A DNA stretch of 64,000 nt from Aequorivita marisscotiae. Lineage in GTDB: Bacteria > Bacteroidota > Bacteroidia > Flavobacteriales > Flavobacteriaceae. This document shows, piece by piece, positions 1 to 8,995 of this stretch. The position numbers and the translations under genes were made by a program. The notes beneath the pieces are model-generated. The model was not told the origin of the DNA. It was given only the letters and a program-made list of their open reading frames with translations, and made no database searches. Location of the stretch: the NCBI RefSeq assembly GCF_029814825.1, contig NZ_CP122379.1, forward strand, positions 2,232,001-2,296,000. Reading direction: 5' to 3'. How positions within the stretch are numbered: position 1 is the first letter of the stretch; every line of letters begins with the position of its first letter.

Positions 1-2
1 CA

Positions 3-407
3 ATGAAATATGAAGGAATCTATTCAGATTGTTGGGAACGTTGGTGGAATCATAAATTAATCAATATTTGGAGAGAATTTTTTCCCCATTCACAACCTTT
101 AATTCGCTTAAATGCAGATGAAAGAGTGGCTCTTCTATCCGAAAAATTTAAATTAAAGAACTTAATTGCCGCCAAACCAATCAGTAAGGCAAAGGGCAAT
201 AGATTTTGGACGGTATGTAAAGTTTATAAAAAACCTTTAGATATAAGGGATGGAATTATGATAGAAAGTTTACAGGAAGAATCTTGGCATGATAAGAGTT
301 ATATTTCTCTTGAATCCGTATTAGAAAGAGATTATACTGATAAGAACTTTATTATACATCCAACAGAAATTAATAGAGTAAAGGAACTAAAAAAGCTCAT
401 TAATTAA
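3..407 (+). CDS. Unrecognised protein, possibly 5'-truncated by the window edge
   Basis: The reading frame is open from the first ATG to a TAA, giving 134 residues, but only two bases precede that ATG, so the true start may lie outside the window. The protein is rich in aromatic and charged residues (WERWWNHK near the N terminus) and has no signal peptide or membrane segment. I do not recognise the family. It ends two bases before the next gene, and a DNA methyltransferase follows that one, so the three probably form one operon. A role in a restriction or defence module is inferred only from this context. Confidence 0.5.
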   Translation: MKYEGIYSDCWERWWNHKLINIWREFFPHSQPLIRLNADERVALLSEKFKLKNLIAAKPISKAKGNRFWTVCKVYKKPLDIRDGIMIESLQEESWHDKSYISLESVLERDYTDKNFIIHPTEINRVKELKKLIN

Positions 408-409
408 TT

Positions 410-1198
410 ATGGTTATTCCTCCAACTGTTTTAAAACAACGTAAAGCTATTGCAAATGATTTACATCTGTTTATGGAGATAGTTTGGAAAGAACTTCCCA
501 ATTGCGATTTATCTGGTATAACAGCTGCAATAACAGAGTTAAACAATTCAAAATATATCCCTCAAATAAATAATAAAAAATCTGATCCAAAAAGGTGGGG
601 TTATGATGCTCCAGATTTATTATTTAGATTTCCTGCTGATCCAGAAAAGTCGAAACCTCATCCTTTAAAGGATGTTGAACTGTCATTTAGCGTGGCGGTT
701 AGAGGTAATACAGATTATTTAAATACGTTTAATGATCCTTTCGAAAGCTTAAATTTCGATATAATTATTACTGGCAAACATAAGGAGAGAGAAATGATAA
801 CTTCATATCATTTAGATCGACATATTTTCGAAGATGGGGATAATCCTTCAAAAGAATCACATCCGTGTTATCATTTCCAATTTGGAGGAAAAAAAATGAT
901 TGATGAACATGGTAAAGCTGTAGATTGTGGTAGTTTAATGTTTTTAGAACCACCTAGAATATCATATCATCCTATGGATTTAATACTTGGAATCGATTTT
1001 TTACTTTCAAATTTCTTTCCTCACAATTGGACTAACCTTACCAACAATTATGATGAATACAATAATTTGGTCGAAAAACACCAACGATTATTTTTAAAAC
1101 CTTTTGCGTTGAGCTTTGCAAGTTACTGGGATAAGAGGGTATTAAACGGCGATGAAATTAATTGGAGCGCTTTGACAATTCATCCGCAACTTAAGTAG
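410..1198 (+). CDS. Unrecognised soluble protein linked to a DNA methyltransferase
   Basis: This encodes 262 residues with no signal peptide or membrane helix. Histidines cluster in the middle (SYHLDRHIF, then HPCYHFQFGGKK), followed by a hydrophobic stretch PRISYHPMDLILGIDFLL. The histidine and cysteine spacing could bind a metal, but I cannot assign a known domain. The start lies two bases after the preceding stop, and the methyltransferase gene begins nine bases after its end, so translation is probably coupled. It may be a specificity or accessory subunit of a modification or defence system; that is inference from position. Confidence 0.6.
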   Translation: MVIPPTVLKQRKAIANDLHLFMEIVWKELPNCDLSGITAAITELNNSKYIPQINNKKSDPKRWGYDAPDLLFRFPADPEKSKPHPLKDVELSFSVAVRGNTDYLNTFNDPFESLNFDIIITGKHKEREMITSYHLDRHIFEDGDNPSKESHPCYHFQFGGKKMIDEHGKAVDCGSLMFLEPPRISYHPMDLILGIDFLLSNFFPHNWTNLTNNYDEYNNLVEKHQRLFLKPFALSFASYWDKRVLNGDEINWSALTIHPQLK

Positions 1199-1207
1199 AA
1201 TGTATTA

Positions 1208-3106
1208 ATGAGCATAAATAATAATATACTTAAATATTTAGAAGGTTATTCATCTGACATCGACAAAATAAATAGATTAGTCACTTCTACTTTTTGTTTC
1301 TTGAATCTTATTGAAGTAAAAGCTAATAAAAAGGTTCTTAACCTTTTAATTAACCAAAATGAACAAGAAGACTATACTGCTTTTCAAGAATTCTGTAATT
1401 TATTTGTTGAACATAATCAAGAATTTACTTTTGAACAGTTAATTGAGTTATTTGAGTTTGTGATTTCGCCTAGTGATAAAATTGTCAATGGAGCAGTATA
1501 TACCCCAAAATACATAAGGGAATATATTGTAAAAAGTAGCACTAGAAATGAAGATAATATTCTTGATGCAACTGCTTGTGATATAGCCTGCGGATGTGGT
1601 GGATTTCTTTATGAATTTGCTTTGAGATTGAATAAATTAGGAAAGAGTTATGTAAATATCATTGAAGAAAATCTTTATGGAGTTGATATCACAGATTACA
1701 GTATCGAACGAACGAGGATATTACTTTCTTTATTAGCACTCAAAAATGGAGAAGATGTTAAAAAAATCAATTTCAATTTATTTGTCGGGAATTCATTAGA
1801 TTTTGATTGGCACAAAAATTCAGAGAGAATAAAGCAAGACGGTGGTTTTCGTTATATCTTCAGCAACCCTCCCTATGTGGGTTCATCAAACTTGGATACT
1901 CAAACTAAAGATCTGATGAAAAATTGGCAAGTAGCATCCACAGGGAAGTTAGATTTATATATTCCTTTTTTTGAAATTGGATTGAAATGGTTGTCAGAGG
2001 GAGGAACATTAGGGTATATAACAGTTAATAATTTTTATAGAAGTTTAAATGGACGAGCTTTGCGCAAGTATTTATCGAATAACGAATTCCAGTTTAATTT
2101 TATTGATTTTGGAGCTGAACAAGTTTTTAAAGGTAGGCTTACGTATACTTGTATTTGTGAAATAAAAAAAATGAAAGGTGATATTTTATACACAGCTTCA
2201 ACATCTTCACAAATTAATGATTTAAAAAAATCGGATTTTATTGAGTTAAAATATCAAGATTTAGATGATTTTAATGGTTGGCAATTGGATGATGTAAATG
2301 TCAAATTGAACCTAAAGCGTATAGAGAATTCTGGCAAGAAACTTATTGAATTATTTGAAATAAAAAATGGTTTTGCTACATTAAGAAATAAAATATATTT
2401 ATTCAAGCCGATAAGAGAGGATAAACTATTTTATTACTTTGAAAAAAAATCTCAAATATTTCAAATAGAAAAAAATGTTTGTGTCGATGCCGTTAAACCA
2501 AATATTCTCAAAACTGAATCTGACCTTGTAAGTCTTAATGAAAAACTAATTTTTCCTTATACTAAAGTCGATATAGATAACAACGATTTGTTTATAAATA
2601 AATCTAAACAATTAGTAAAACCGATTAAAGAAGTTATACTCAAAAAAACGTTTCCTTTTGCGTATAAATATCTTAAGACTGAAAAAATAGAGCTTTCCAA
2701 TAGAGATATTAGGAATGGTAAGGAGGATGCTTGGTTTGCATATGGTAGAAGTCAGGCTTTGAATATTAAAGGCAAAAAATTACTTTTTCCATACATATCA
2801 GATAAACCATATTTTGTTTATACTAACAAACAAGATTTATTATTTTATAATGGATATGCCATAATTTCTGATTCAGAAGAGGAACTAAAATTTGTTCAAA
2901 AAATATTAACTTCAGAAATATTTTGGTACTATATTAAAAATACAAGCAAACCTTATTCAGGAAATTATTTTTCTTTAGCGAAAAATTACGTAAAAAATTT
3001 TAGTATTCCAGAATTTACAAATTCAGAAAAAAGACGTTTTATGCTTTTGAAAAAAGAAACTAGTGTAAAAAAATTTCTGGAAAAAAAATATAAAATATCG
3101 ATTTAG
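1208..3106 (+). CDS. N6-adenine DNA methyltransferase, TaqI/Eco57I-like
   Basis: The 632-residue protein has the layout of class I gamma adenine methyltransferases. The region NGAVYTPKYI (about residues 94-103) precedes the SAM-binding motif DIACGCGGFLYE (125-136), an acidic GVD (158-160), GNSLDFD (194-200) and the catalytic NPPY (220-223). The C-terminal half resembles a TaqI-C specificity domain, with KKLLFPYISDKPYFVY and an aromatic end. It would methylate adenine in a DNA target. No PD-(D/E)XK nuclease domain is evident at the N terminus, and no restriction enzyme gene is visible downstream, so it is either an orphan methylase or the modification half of an unusual system with the two upstream genes. 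Confidence 0.88.
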   Translation: MSINNNILKYLEGYSSDIDKINRLVTSTFCFLNLIEVKANKKVLNLLINQNEQEDYTAFQEFCNLFVEHNQEFTFEQLIELFEFVISPSDKIVNGAVYTPKYIREYIVKSSTRNEDNILDATACDIACGCGGFLYEFALRLNKLGKSYVNIIEENLYGVDITDYSIERTRILLSLLALKNGEDVKKINFNLFVGNSLDFDWHKNSERIKQDGGFRYIFSNPPYVGSSNLDTQTKDLMKNWQVASTGKLDLYIPFFEIGLKWLSEGGTLGYITVNNFYRSLNGRALRKYLSNNEFQFNFIDFGAEQVFKGRLTYTCICEIKKMKGDILYTASTSSQINDLKKSDFIELKYQDLDDFNGWQLDDVNVKLNLKRIENSGKKLIELFEIKNGFATLRNKIYLFKPIREDKLFYYFEKKSQIFQIEKNVCVDAVKPNILKTESDLVSLNEKLIFPYTKVDIDNNDLFINKSKQLVKPIKEVILKKTFPFAYKYLKTEKIELSNRDIRNGKEDAWFAYGRSQALNIKGKKLLFPYISDKPYFVYTNKQDLLFYNGYAIISDSEEELKFVQKILTSEIFWYYIKNTSKPYSGNYFSLAKNYVKNFSIPEFTNSEKRRFMLLKKETSVKKFLEKKYKISI

Positions 3107-3290
3107 GTAAACAAAGGGATGAGATTTTGTCTAAACAAATATCCCATTCAGAAAAAGCTTTGGTGAATGAAGTAAATGTAACTATATATTGATGATTTTA
3201 ATCGGTAATGACTCAACCTCTAACACCCACTTAAACCACTCAGCCGAATAATTCCTCTCCAAAAAAGCATTGGCACTTTTTTAAAAACTA

Positions 3291-3704
3291 CTATCTATTT
3301 TTTATCAACTTCTCCAACCGCGCCATCATCTCATCCTTCTCTTTTAGCATACGCTCATACAGGTCAATTTTCTCATCGTGCAATTTTTTAATCTCTTCAA
3401 TCGGATTAATATTAAACGTAGGCTGTGAGTTACCAATATAAGCGTCCTTTTCGACATTAAAAGTATTGGAAATAATATTCACCGCCTGTTCCTCATCAAA
3501 ATTCTTAAAAGCCTCGACGGGTATATGCAGCACTTGGGAGATTTGCTCGAGTAGGGGAGTGTCCACTTCCTCTTTTTGTTCCAGCAAAGAGATTTTCTTT
3601 TGGTTCCATTCCTCGCCCAGCTCATAGGCCAGCGCCTCCTGCTTGATGCCAAGCATCTCGCGAAAGCGTTTTATGTTGCGGCCTTGGTGTATTTTTGTTT
3701 CCAT
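3291..3704 (-). CDS. XRE-family helix-turn-helix regulator
   Basis: This encodes 137 residues. The N-terminal half is a Cro/C1-type helix-turn-helix (GRNIKRFREMLGIKQEALAYELG, then KISLLEQK), followed by a helix ending in VPVEAFKNFDEE. The C-terminal third (HDEKIDLYERMLKEKDEMMARLEKL) has heptad spacing and should form a coiled coil, so a dimer is likely. It is transcribed away from the heptamer array that abuts its start codon, so its promoter must lie inside or beyond that array. Small XRE proteins of this shape are common in Bacteroidota, and their targets are unknown. Confidence 0.85.
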   Translation of the reverse strand: METKIHQGRNIKRFREMLGIKQEALAYELGEEWNQKKISLLEQKEEVDTPLLEQISQVLHIPVEAFKNFDEEQAVNIISNTFNVEKDAYIGNSQPTFNINPIEEIKKLHDEKIDLYERMLKEKDEMMARLEKLIKNR

Positions 3705-3715
3705 CTTCTGTTATC

Positions 3716-4165
3716 GGTTGTCTGTTGTCGGTTGTCTGTTTAAATCGTGATTCGTGATTCGTGATTCGTGATTCGTCGCTCGTACCTCGCGTATTTCGTG
3801 CTTCGTATTTCGTACTTCCTACTTCGTAATTCCTACTTCGTACCACGTCGCTCTTGTCTCTTGTCGGTTCTCGATACATTTTTAGGTTTCGCTGTCGCTT
3901 ACCCTAAAAACACTCGAACTGACAGTGCTGTTGTCTGTTGTCTGTTTAAATCGTGAGTCGTGAGTCGTGATTCGTGATTCGTGATTCGTGATTCGTGATT
4001 CGTGATTCGTCGCTCGTACCTCGCGTATTTCGTGCTTCGTATTTCGTACTTCCTACTTCGTACTTCGTAATTCCTACTTCGTACCACGTCGCTCTCGTCT
4101 CTTTTCTGTTCTCGATACAATTTTCTTTTTTGCAAGCTCAAAAAAAAACCACTCGAACTGACAGT
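3716..4165. repeat. Two-copy ~210-bp unit built of degenerate heptamers
   Basis: The stretch holds two imperfect copies (about 3720-3925 and 3929-4165) of the same order of words. First come GGTTGTC/TGTTGTC heptamers and TTTAAA, then tandem TCGTGAT heptamers. Next is a run of TTCGTAC-like words and CTCGATACA, and last CACTCGAACTGACAG. Between CTCGATACA and CACTCGAACTGACAG the two copies differ in sequence. Open frames exist on both strands, but they only translate the repeat words and are not credible genes. Confidence 0.85.
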
Positions 4166-4207
4166 TATCAAATTTACCAAATATTTCAATAAACCCAGCC
4201 TTGCTTT

Positions 4208-4342
4208 CTTCTAAAATATCCCCACTAAGAGGATAAATTACAAATCACAAATCACAAATTCCAAATTCCAAATCTCAAATTCCAAATTCCAAATTCCAAA
4301 TTCCAAATCACAAATCCCAAATCACAAATCACAATTCCAAAT
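4208..4342. repeat. CTTCTAAAATATCCC box followed by CAAATYC heptamer array
   Basis: A box CTTCTAAAATATCCC at 4208-4222 is followed by GATAAATTA. From about 4238 come tandem heptamers of the form CAAATCA, CAAATTC or CAAATCC, running almost to the stop codon of the minus-strand ATPase gene. The box recurs, with small changes, near 5925, 8914, 18211 and 18383. No hairpin or gene is evident in it. Confidence 0.8.
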
Positions 4343-4351
4343 CCAACGATT

Positions 4352-5779
4352 TTATTTCTTCCGTTCCAAGGTATTTTTGCCCACTATGTAGGCATAGGTA
4401 GCGCAGGGGACAAACTGTAGGGTAACCCCTTGAAACTCTTTCTGTGCTTTTAAATCTATAGTGGAAACCAATCCGGAAGCTAATTTATTGCTATTGCAAA
4501 AATCCAGGAGGCTCTTTAATTCATTTGGTTTTTCAAAATACCGATTGCTCCATTTTATTTCCAATGCCCAAATAGGTTTTAGGGAGCCCTCATCAATGCC
4601 CACCATATCCACCTCTCCCTTACCCCAATGGGCGTAATATGGGTTTACCCAGTCCCTGTGCATCCATTGTGAATAGATAGCGGTTTCTACCAAGTTGCCC
4701 ATTCTTTTTTCATCCGTAATAGTAACCGGGGCAAACAAAGCAGCGTATAGCGAGGGGTTGGATAAATAGATTTTAAACTTTACCTCACGCTTAAATTTTT
4801 TCCCCGACTGATCCAGGCGATTAATTTTTTTTATAAGAAAGGCCGATTCCAGATATTCAATGTAAGTTTTTATTAAATGCTTCTTGACCCCAGAGGTACG
4901 GCTCAGTTCTTCATAATCAAATTCGTGGGCCGTATTAAAACAGATGGTCGTAAAGAGCCTGTTGAGTTCCTGTACGTCCTTAATACCATACAAACTGGGT
5001 AAATCGCGCAATAATACCTTATCTACTATATCCTGTTTAATATAACGGCCGGGATTCAATTGCATCTGTGGCGAAAAAATGATTTCCGGATATCCGCCGT
5101 AATTAATGTATTTTACAAAATGTTCGTTGAGCAGTTTGGGTTGAAGTGTATCATAAAAGGGAATGGTTTTACTTTGCCATAGCAAAGTGCTCTCTTGCAT
5201 GAGATGGCTTAATTTATTAATATGTATATACTCATAAAAGGTTAGGGGGGGAAGGAGAAAGTCCGTAAACCTACCCGCTCCGCTTTCATTACTTTTAAAT
5301 TTTAAAGCCGCGGCCGCACTGCCCGACACCACAAATTTGGTATTGCGATAACTATCAACCAATGTTTTTAAGTGTATTTCCCAATCCTTTAAATATTGTA
5401 TCTCATCAAAAAATACGTAAAAACCTTTGGTTTCTTCGGTACCCAGGGACTTTAATGCCAATTTAAAAAGTTCTTCCAATCCTATATTAATATAGATGGG
5501 ATTTTCCACAGTTATAAAAATTATTTTTCGTGGCGAAACTCCATTATCAATCAATTCTTGAACGGTATGGTGCAATAGGACTGTTTTGCCCACTCGTCGT
5601 GGACCCATAAGCACTACGGCTCTTTTTATATCATTGTTTAGTACCATAGGCTTGAATATCTCAAAATAAAGCCTTCGCTCCATGTTGAAATAATCCTCCT
5701 CAATACGATTATGATTCCACCAATAATTTTCAAATTGAATTCTTTCAATAACTTGGGAAAAAGAAACTTTTTCAATCAT
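4352..5779 (-). CDS. AAA-type ATPase with DUF4143 C-terminal domain
   Basis: The 475-residue protein has a P-loop GPRRVGKT at residues 59-66 and a Walker B YVFFDE at 121-126, followed by a sensor-like VVSGSAAA. This is the layout of the AAA_14 fold. The C-terminal half (LVETAIYSQW, VDMVGIDEG, WALEIKWS) matches DUF4143, whose ExK-like pattern resembles a nuclease fold. Such proteins are abundant orphan ATPases in Bacteroidota, with a suspected role in toxin, defence or DNA-linked functions but no settled activity. It stands alone, with repeats on both sides. Confidence 0.88.
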   Translation of the reverse strand: MIEKVSFSQVIERIQFENYWWNHNRIEEDYFNMERRLYFEIFKPMVLNNDIKRAVVLMGPRRVGKTVLLHHTVQELIDNGVSPRKIIFITVENPIYINIGLEELFKLALKSLGTEETKGFYVFFDEIQYLKDWEIHLKTLVDSYRNTKFVVSGSAAAALKFKSNESGAGRFTDFLLPPLTFYEYIHINKLSHLMQESTLLWQSKTIPFYDTLQPKLLNEHFVKYINYGGYPEIIFSPQMQLNPGRYIKQDIVDKVLLRDLPSLYGIKDVQELNRLFTTICFNTAHEFDYEELSRTSGVKKHLIKTYIEYLESAFLIKKINRLDQSGKKFKREVKFKIYLSNPSLYAALFAPVTITDEKRMGNLVETAIYSQWMHRDWVNPYYAHWGKGEVDMVGIDEGSLKPIWALEIKWSNRYFEKPNELKSLLDFCNSNKLASGLVSTIDLKAQKEFQGVTLQFVPCATYAYIVGKNTLERKK

Positions 5780-5888
5780 ATTGTTCTATATTGTCTTATA
5801 ATGTAAAAATAAGAAAAAAAATTTTGTCTATTTTATCATTTTATATATAAATAGTAAATAAATTGGAATTTTAGTTGCTTATTTTTAT

Positions 5889-5936
5889 TAAATTCCAAAT
5901 TCCAAATTCCAGCCTTCCTTTCAACTAAAATATCCC
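5889..5936. repeat. AAATTCC heptamers plus CTAAAATATCCC box
   Basis: About three AAATTCC heptamers are followed by CCAGCCTT and then the box CTAAAATATCCC (5925-5936) and GATAAATTA. The same CCAGCCTT/box/GATAAATTA order occurs at 4195-4237. Here it lies about 90 bases before the start of an unrecognised protein gene. Confidence 0.7.
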
Positions 5937-6024
5937 CTAGTAAAGATAAATTATACATCCTTAGAATGGTATATCCGCTCCCTGAGAAAGAACTTCACGG
6001 CTCTAATCCATTAAAAAGTACGGT

Positions 6025-6705
6025 ATGAAAGTAGGGAAGGAGAATAAAAAAAAACAAGGATACCTGTATGTAACCAATATGCAACAGGCGAAACTGGTTC
6101 TTCGAGAATTATTTGAGGACCAAACTGAGGATAGCTTACAGGAGGGTATTTTGCTATGGTTAAGAAGCATGGATGATTTAGAAGCCTATGATCTCTATTT
6201 GAATATTCCCGAAATTCTGGAGGAAGGGGAATATTCAATAACGGATTTTTTGGAGGCAGAAATGGATTTTCCGGGTATAAGCAATAAACAAATACTAAGA
6301 TCGGTGGGTTTGGCAATGCTGCTTGTACTTTTATTAAGTGAATGTTGGCGGCTGTTTGGAAATAGATTGTATGGTAAACCGGAGGGGGATTGGCCCAGAT
6401 TTGAGATTCCCATAACCATGAGGGTGGCTATCACCTTAATATCTCTTGAGGAATTTCAACAGGAATTGGCAGCATCCATGGTGACCATAGTGGGCAAACC
6501 CTATTATGACAGATTGCTTGAAAAAATAACAATTTTTGACAGACCCATAATCCCAAAACAGAGGCGGGCTTTTGAAAATGATCCGATTCTTAAAAAACAT
6601 TTGTCCTTGGTAATGTGGTTTACGCTTATGCGGGTTTTTTTGGATGCTATATATTTCTATATTGAAAAAAATAAGGGTGCTAGCCCGATATTGCGAGGCC
6701 GATAA
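6025..6705 (+). CDS. Unrecognised protein with one probable membrane segment
   Basis: This encodes 226 residues. The N-terminal part is acidic (EDQTEDSLQEG, EILEEGEYSITD), and a hydrophobic run (SVGLAMLLVLLLSECW) near residue 100 may be a membrane or buried helix. No family is recognised. The last residues (GASPILRGR) and the stop codon are supplied by an interspersed repeat that starts around 6680, so the original C terminus may have been replaced. The gene follows a heptamer/box element and has no close partner. Confidence 0.6.
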   Translation: MKVGKENKKKQGYLYVTNMQQAKLVLRELFEDQTEDSLQEGILLWLRSMDDLEAYDLYLNIPEILEEGEYSITDFLEAEMDFPGISNKQILRSVGLAMLLVLLLSECWRLFGNRLYGKPEGDWPRFEIPITMRVAITLISLEEFQQELAASMVTIVGKPYYDRLLEKITIFDRPIIPKQRRAFENDPILKKHLSLVMWFTLMRVFLDAIYFYIEKNKGASPILRGR

Positions 6706-6885
6706 GTCGTGGCAATCTTTTGAGGGTACTGGTAACATCCCCCTAACCCTCCCTCGCCGAGCTCGGGACAGGCTCTTCAAAGGGGGGATGAGCTTGACTA
6801 CACCACAACAGATTAACCACGTTGAATTTTTGATTTGTTTCAGTCAATCCTTTGGTCGCTTCTTCGCAATGACGCTACCAAGGGT
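6680..6885. repeat. Interspersed element bounded by ATTGCGAG / CGCAATGACG
   Basis: The segment begins with ATTGCGAGGCCGATAAG and ends with CTTCGCAATGACGCTACC, so its ends form a short inverted repeat. In the middle is CCCTCGCCGAGCTCGGGACAG, followed by a G run. Words of this kind (CGCAATGACG) occur as dispersed repeats in many bacterial genomes. Open frames crossing it are not credible genes. Confidence 0.6.
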
Positions 6886-7045
6886 GGGCAATGGGAGGCT
6901 AACATACTAAGCTATAATCGTTCCATCTACCTAAATTATATGGGAATATTCTTACGTGTTATGACTTCTAAATCAATCAATCAACATTTTAACGATTTTA
7001 TAAACGGTTATATCGAAAAGATTTAGAGGAGTTTATAAGGGATAG

Positions 7046-7053
7046 TAGGTTTG
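7046..7053 (+). promoter_or_regulatory. Probable -7 box TAGGTTTG
   Basis: TAGGTTTG fits the Bacteroidota -7 consensus TAnnTTTG and lies 25 bases before the start codon of the adhesin-like gene, giving a short leader. No clear -33 TTG is seen at the usual distance. Confidence 0.55.
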
Positions 7054-7078
7054 CACACCCAAATCAATTAAATATAAA

Positions 7079-8629
7079 ATGAAGACTCCCTACATCTTTT
7101 TAGTATTATTCCTTTTATCCTTTTTAAGTTTTTCACAAGTTGGTATTAATACCACTTCTCCAGACCCATCAAGTATGCTTGATGTTTCGGCCACCGATAA
7201 AGGCGTACTCTTTCCACGTATAGCGTTAACGGGCACTGCAGACAACAGTACAATTTTAAACCCAGCCGTTAGCCTTCTTGTCTATAATACCGCAACAACA
7301 GCCGATCTTAATCCAGGTTTTTATTTCTGGAATGGCAGTGGGTGGAATGCAATTTCTGCAGGTTCATCCGGTACAGGTGGCGGTAGTGATGGCTGGTCTT
7401 TGAATGGAAATAATGTGGATGGATCCAAATTCTTAGGCACTACAAATTATTTCGCGCTTAATTTTAAAGTAAATAACAGTAGGTTTGCATTATTTGATCC
7501 CCACGGCGGGATGGCATTGGGGTATGGAGCCGTAGCAAATGAAAACAACTCCATTGCAATAGGTACAAACGCCAACGCAGCAAACAGCAATCAAGCTACT
7601 GCAGTGGGTGCCTCAGCAACCGCTTCGGGCTATCAGTCGGCGGCCTTGGGATATAACGCAAAGGCAATAACAAGCAACAGCACGCTTGCGCTGGGCAATT
7701 CAGCAACCGCATCCAGTTTTCAGGCTACGGCAATTGGCGTAAATGCTAAAGCTACCACTAATAACAATACACTTGCGGTGGGCACCAATAGTGAGGCAAC
7801 GGGTGAAAATAGTTCTGCAATAGGCACTTCTTCAAAGGCAACAGGGCAATATGCAGTAGCAATTGGAACCAGCAGCCTTTCAACCGGCGCTAACAGCTCT
7901 GCCTTGGGTAATAATTCGAACGCGAGTGCACAAAATGCAGTAGCAATAGGAAATGGTTCCATAGCCAATAATCCCAATACAATAATTATAGGAAATAATT
8001 CAAGTCTGTCATCATGGGATGCCAGCAAAGTTGGGATAGGAACCAGTAATCCTACCGAAAAATTGGAGGTTAAGGGAAATATTAAGATAGACGGTACTTT
8101 AAAACTTCAGAATGGAACGCTTAAAATTTCGGATGGAACCCAAGGGGCGGGCAAGATTTTAACTTCAGACGCCAGTGGAAATGCAACTTGGACCTCATAT
8201 CCTCAATTGGGAAATACAGCTTATGCCGATATATATGCTTCAAATACACAAAATTTGAACCCATGGAATCCAATCAATTTTGGAATAACAGCTGTTTCAG
8301 AGAATATTACTGTTAGTTCAAATAATGTTAAGGTTATTAAAGCGGGTATATATCGTGTAACCTATGCCGTTGCAATAGAAAAAACAGGAGGTAGCGATTT
8401 AAATATAAAGTTCAGCCTTGCCAAGGGATGGAATTCTAACTTTATTCCAGGCTCGGCGACCTACGTTTTTATGGGGAATGGGGATAAGGTTTCGGCTAAC
8501 CTAACTAAAATGGTTTATTTTAACGCCAATGAGGTGGTTTATATTTTTACGGATGCACCACAAGACAGTAACGTGAGAACCATTGCCGATGGCACTTACT
8601 TAAATATTGAATTGGTAAAGGCAGATTGA
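7079..8629 (+). CDS. Secreted surface protein with YadA-head repeats and C1q/TNF-like end
   Basis: The 516-residue protein begins with a signal peptide (ending near SFLSFSQ). It continues with a Bacteroidota surface-protein segment (SMLDVSATDKGVLFPRI ... GFYFWNGSGWNAI). Roughly residues 145-305 are about a dozen 14-residue repeats with the AxAxGxxAxAxG pattern of YadA/trimeric-adhesin heads (for example SAIGTSSKATGQYAVAIGTSS). A linker with KLEVKGNIKIDGTLKL leads to a C-terminal beta domain (VIKAGIYRVTYAVAIEK ... YLNIELVKAD) that resembles the C1q/TNF jelly roll. No YadA membrane anchor and no clear T9SS tail are visible. It probably forms a trimeric fibre outside the cell. Confidence 0.8.
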   Translation: MKTPYIFLVLFLLSFLSFSQVGINTTSPDPSSMLDVSATDKGVLFPRIALTGTADNSTILNPAVSLLVYNTATTADLNPGFYFWNGSGWNAISAGSSGTGGGSDGWSLNGNNVDGSKFLGTTNYFALNFKVNNSRFALFDPHGGMALGYGAVANENNSIAIGTNANAANSNQATAVGASATASGYQSAALGYNAKAITSNSTLALGNSATASSFQATAIGVNAKATTNNNTLAVGTNSEATGENSSAIGTSSKATGQYAVAIGTSSLSTGANSSALGNNSNASAQNAVAIGNGSIANNPNTIIIGNNSSLSSWDASKVGIGTSNPTEKLEVKGNIKIDGTLKLQNGTLKISDGTQGAGKILTSDASGNATWTSYPQLGNTAYADIYASNTQNLNPWNPINFGITAVSENITVSSNNVKVIKAGIYRVTYAVAIEKTGGSDLNIKFSLAKGWNSNFIPGSATYVFMGNGDKVSANLTKMVYFNANEVVYIFTDAPQDSNVRTIADGTYLNIELVKAD

Positions 8630-8639
8630 TAAGGTAGTA

Positions 8640-8928
8640 GTAAGTAGTGAGAAGTGAGTGAAGTTGATAAATCGTGAGTCTTGAGACGTTTGCTTCGACA
8701 CTTCGACTTGCTCAGTGCAGGCTTAGCTCAGCATGACAAGGTCGTGAATCGTGGTTCGTAACACTTCGCTCTTGACTCTTGGCTCTTGGCTCTTAGTTCT
8801 TGGTCCATGTCACTTTTCGCTTTTTCCTTCTACAAAATTCTAATTTCCACTTACTAGTTTCGTTTTTCAAATTTCGTAATTCGTCGTGCATAATTCGTCA
8901 TTCGTACCTCCCACTTCTAAGATATCCC
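8640..8928. repeat. Composite repeat: TCGA-type words, CTCTTGG heptamers, CTTCTAAGATATCCC box
   Basis: After the adhesin-like gene come AGTAGTAAG and CGTGAGTC words, then CTTCGACTTGCTCAG, a relative of the dispersed TTCGACTGCGCTCGAA family. A heptamer run follows near 8762-8800 (CTCTTGA, CTCTTGG, CTCTTGG, CTCTTAG), then TTCGT words. It closes with the box CTTCTAAGATATCCC at 8914-8928, directly upstream of the leader of the next gene. No gene is supported in this stretch. Confidence 0.7.
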
Positions 8929-8995
8929 TTCGCAAACTTGAATATGCCTGGCCTTTTAAAGAGCTTTATGAAAGCAATCTTTAAAAACGCACGTC

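Noticed and set aside
3768..4192. Several 60-100-residue open frames near the XRE gene
   Set aside because: They lie wholly in TCGTGAT/TTCGTAC repeats on both strands and give repetitive peptides.
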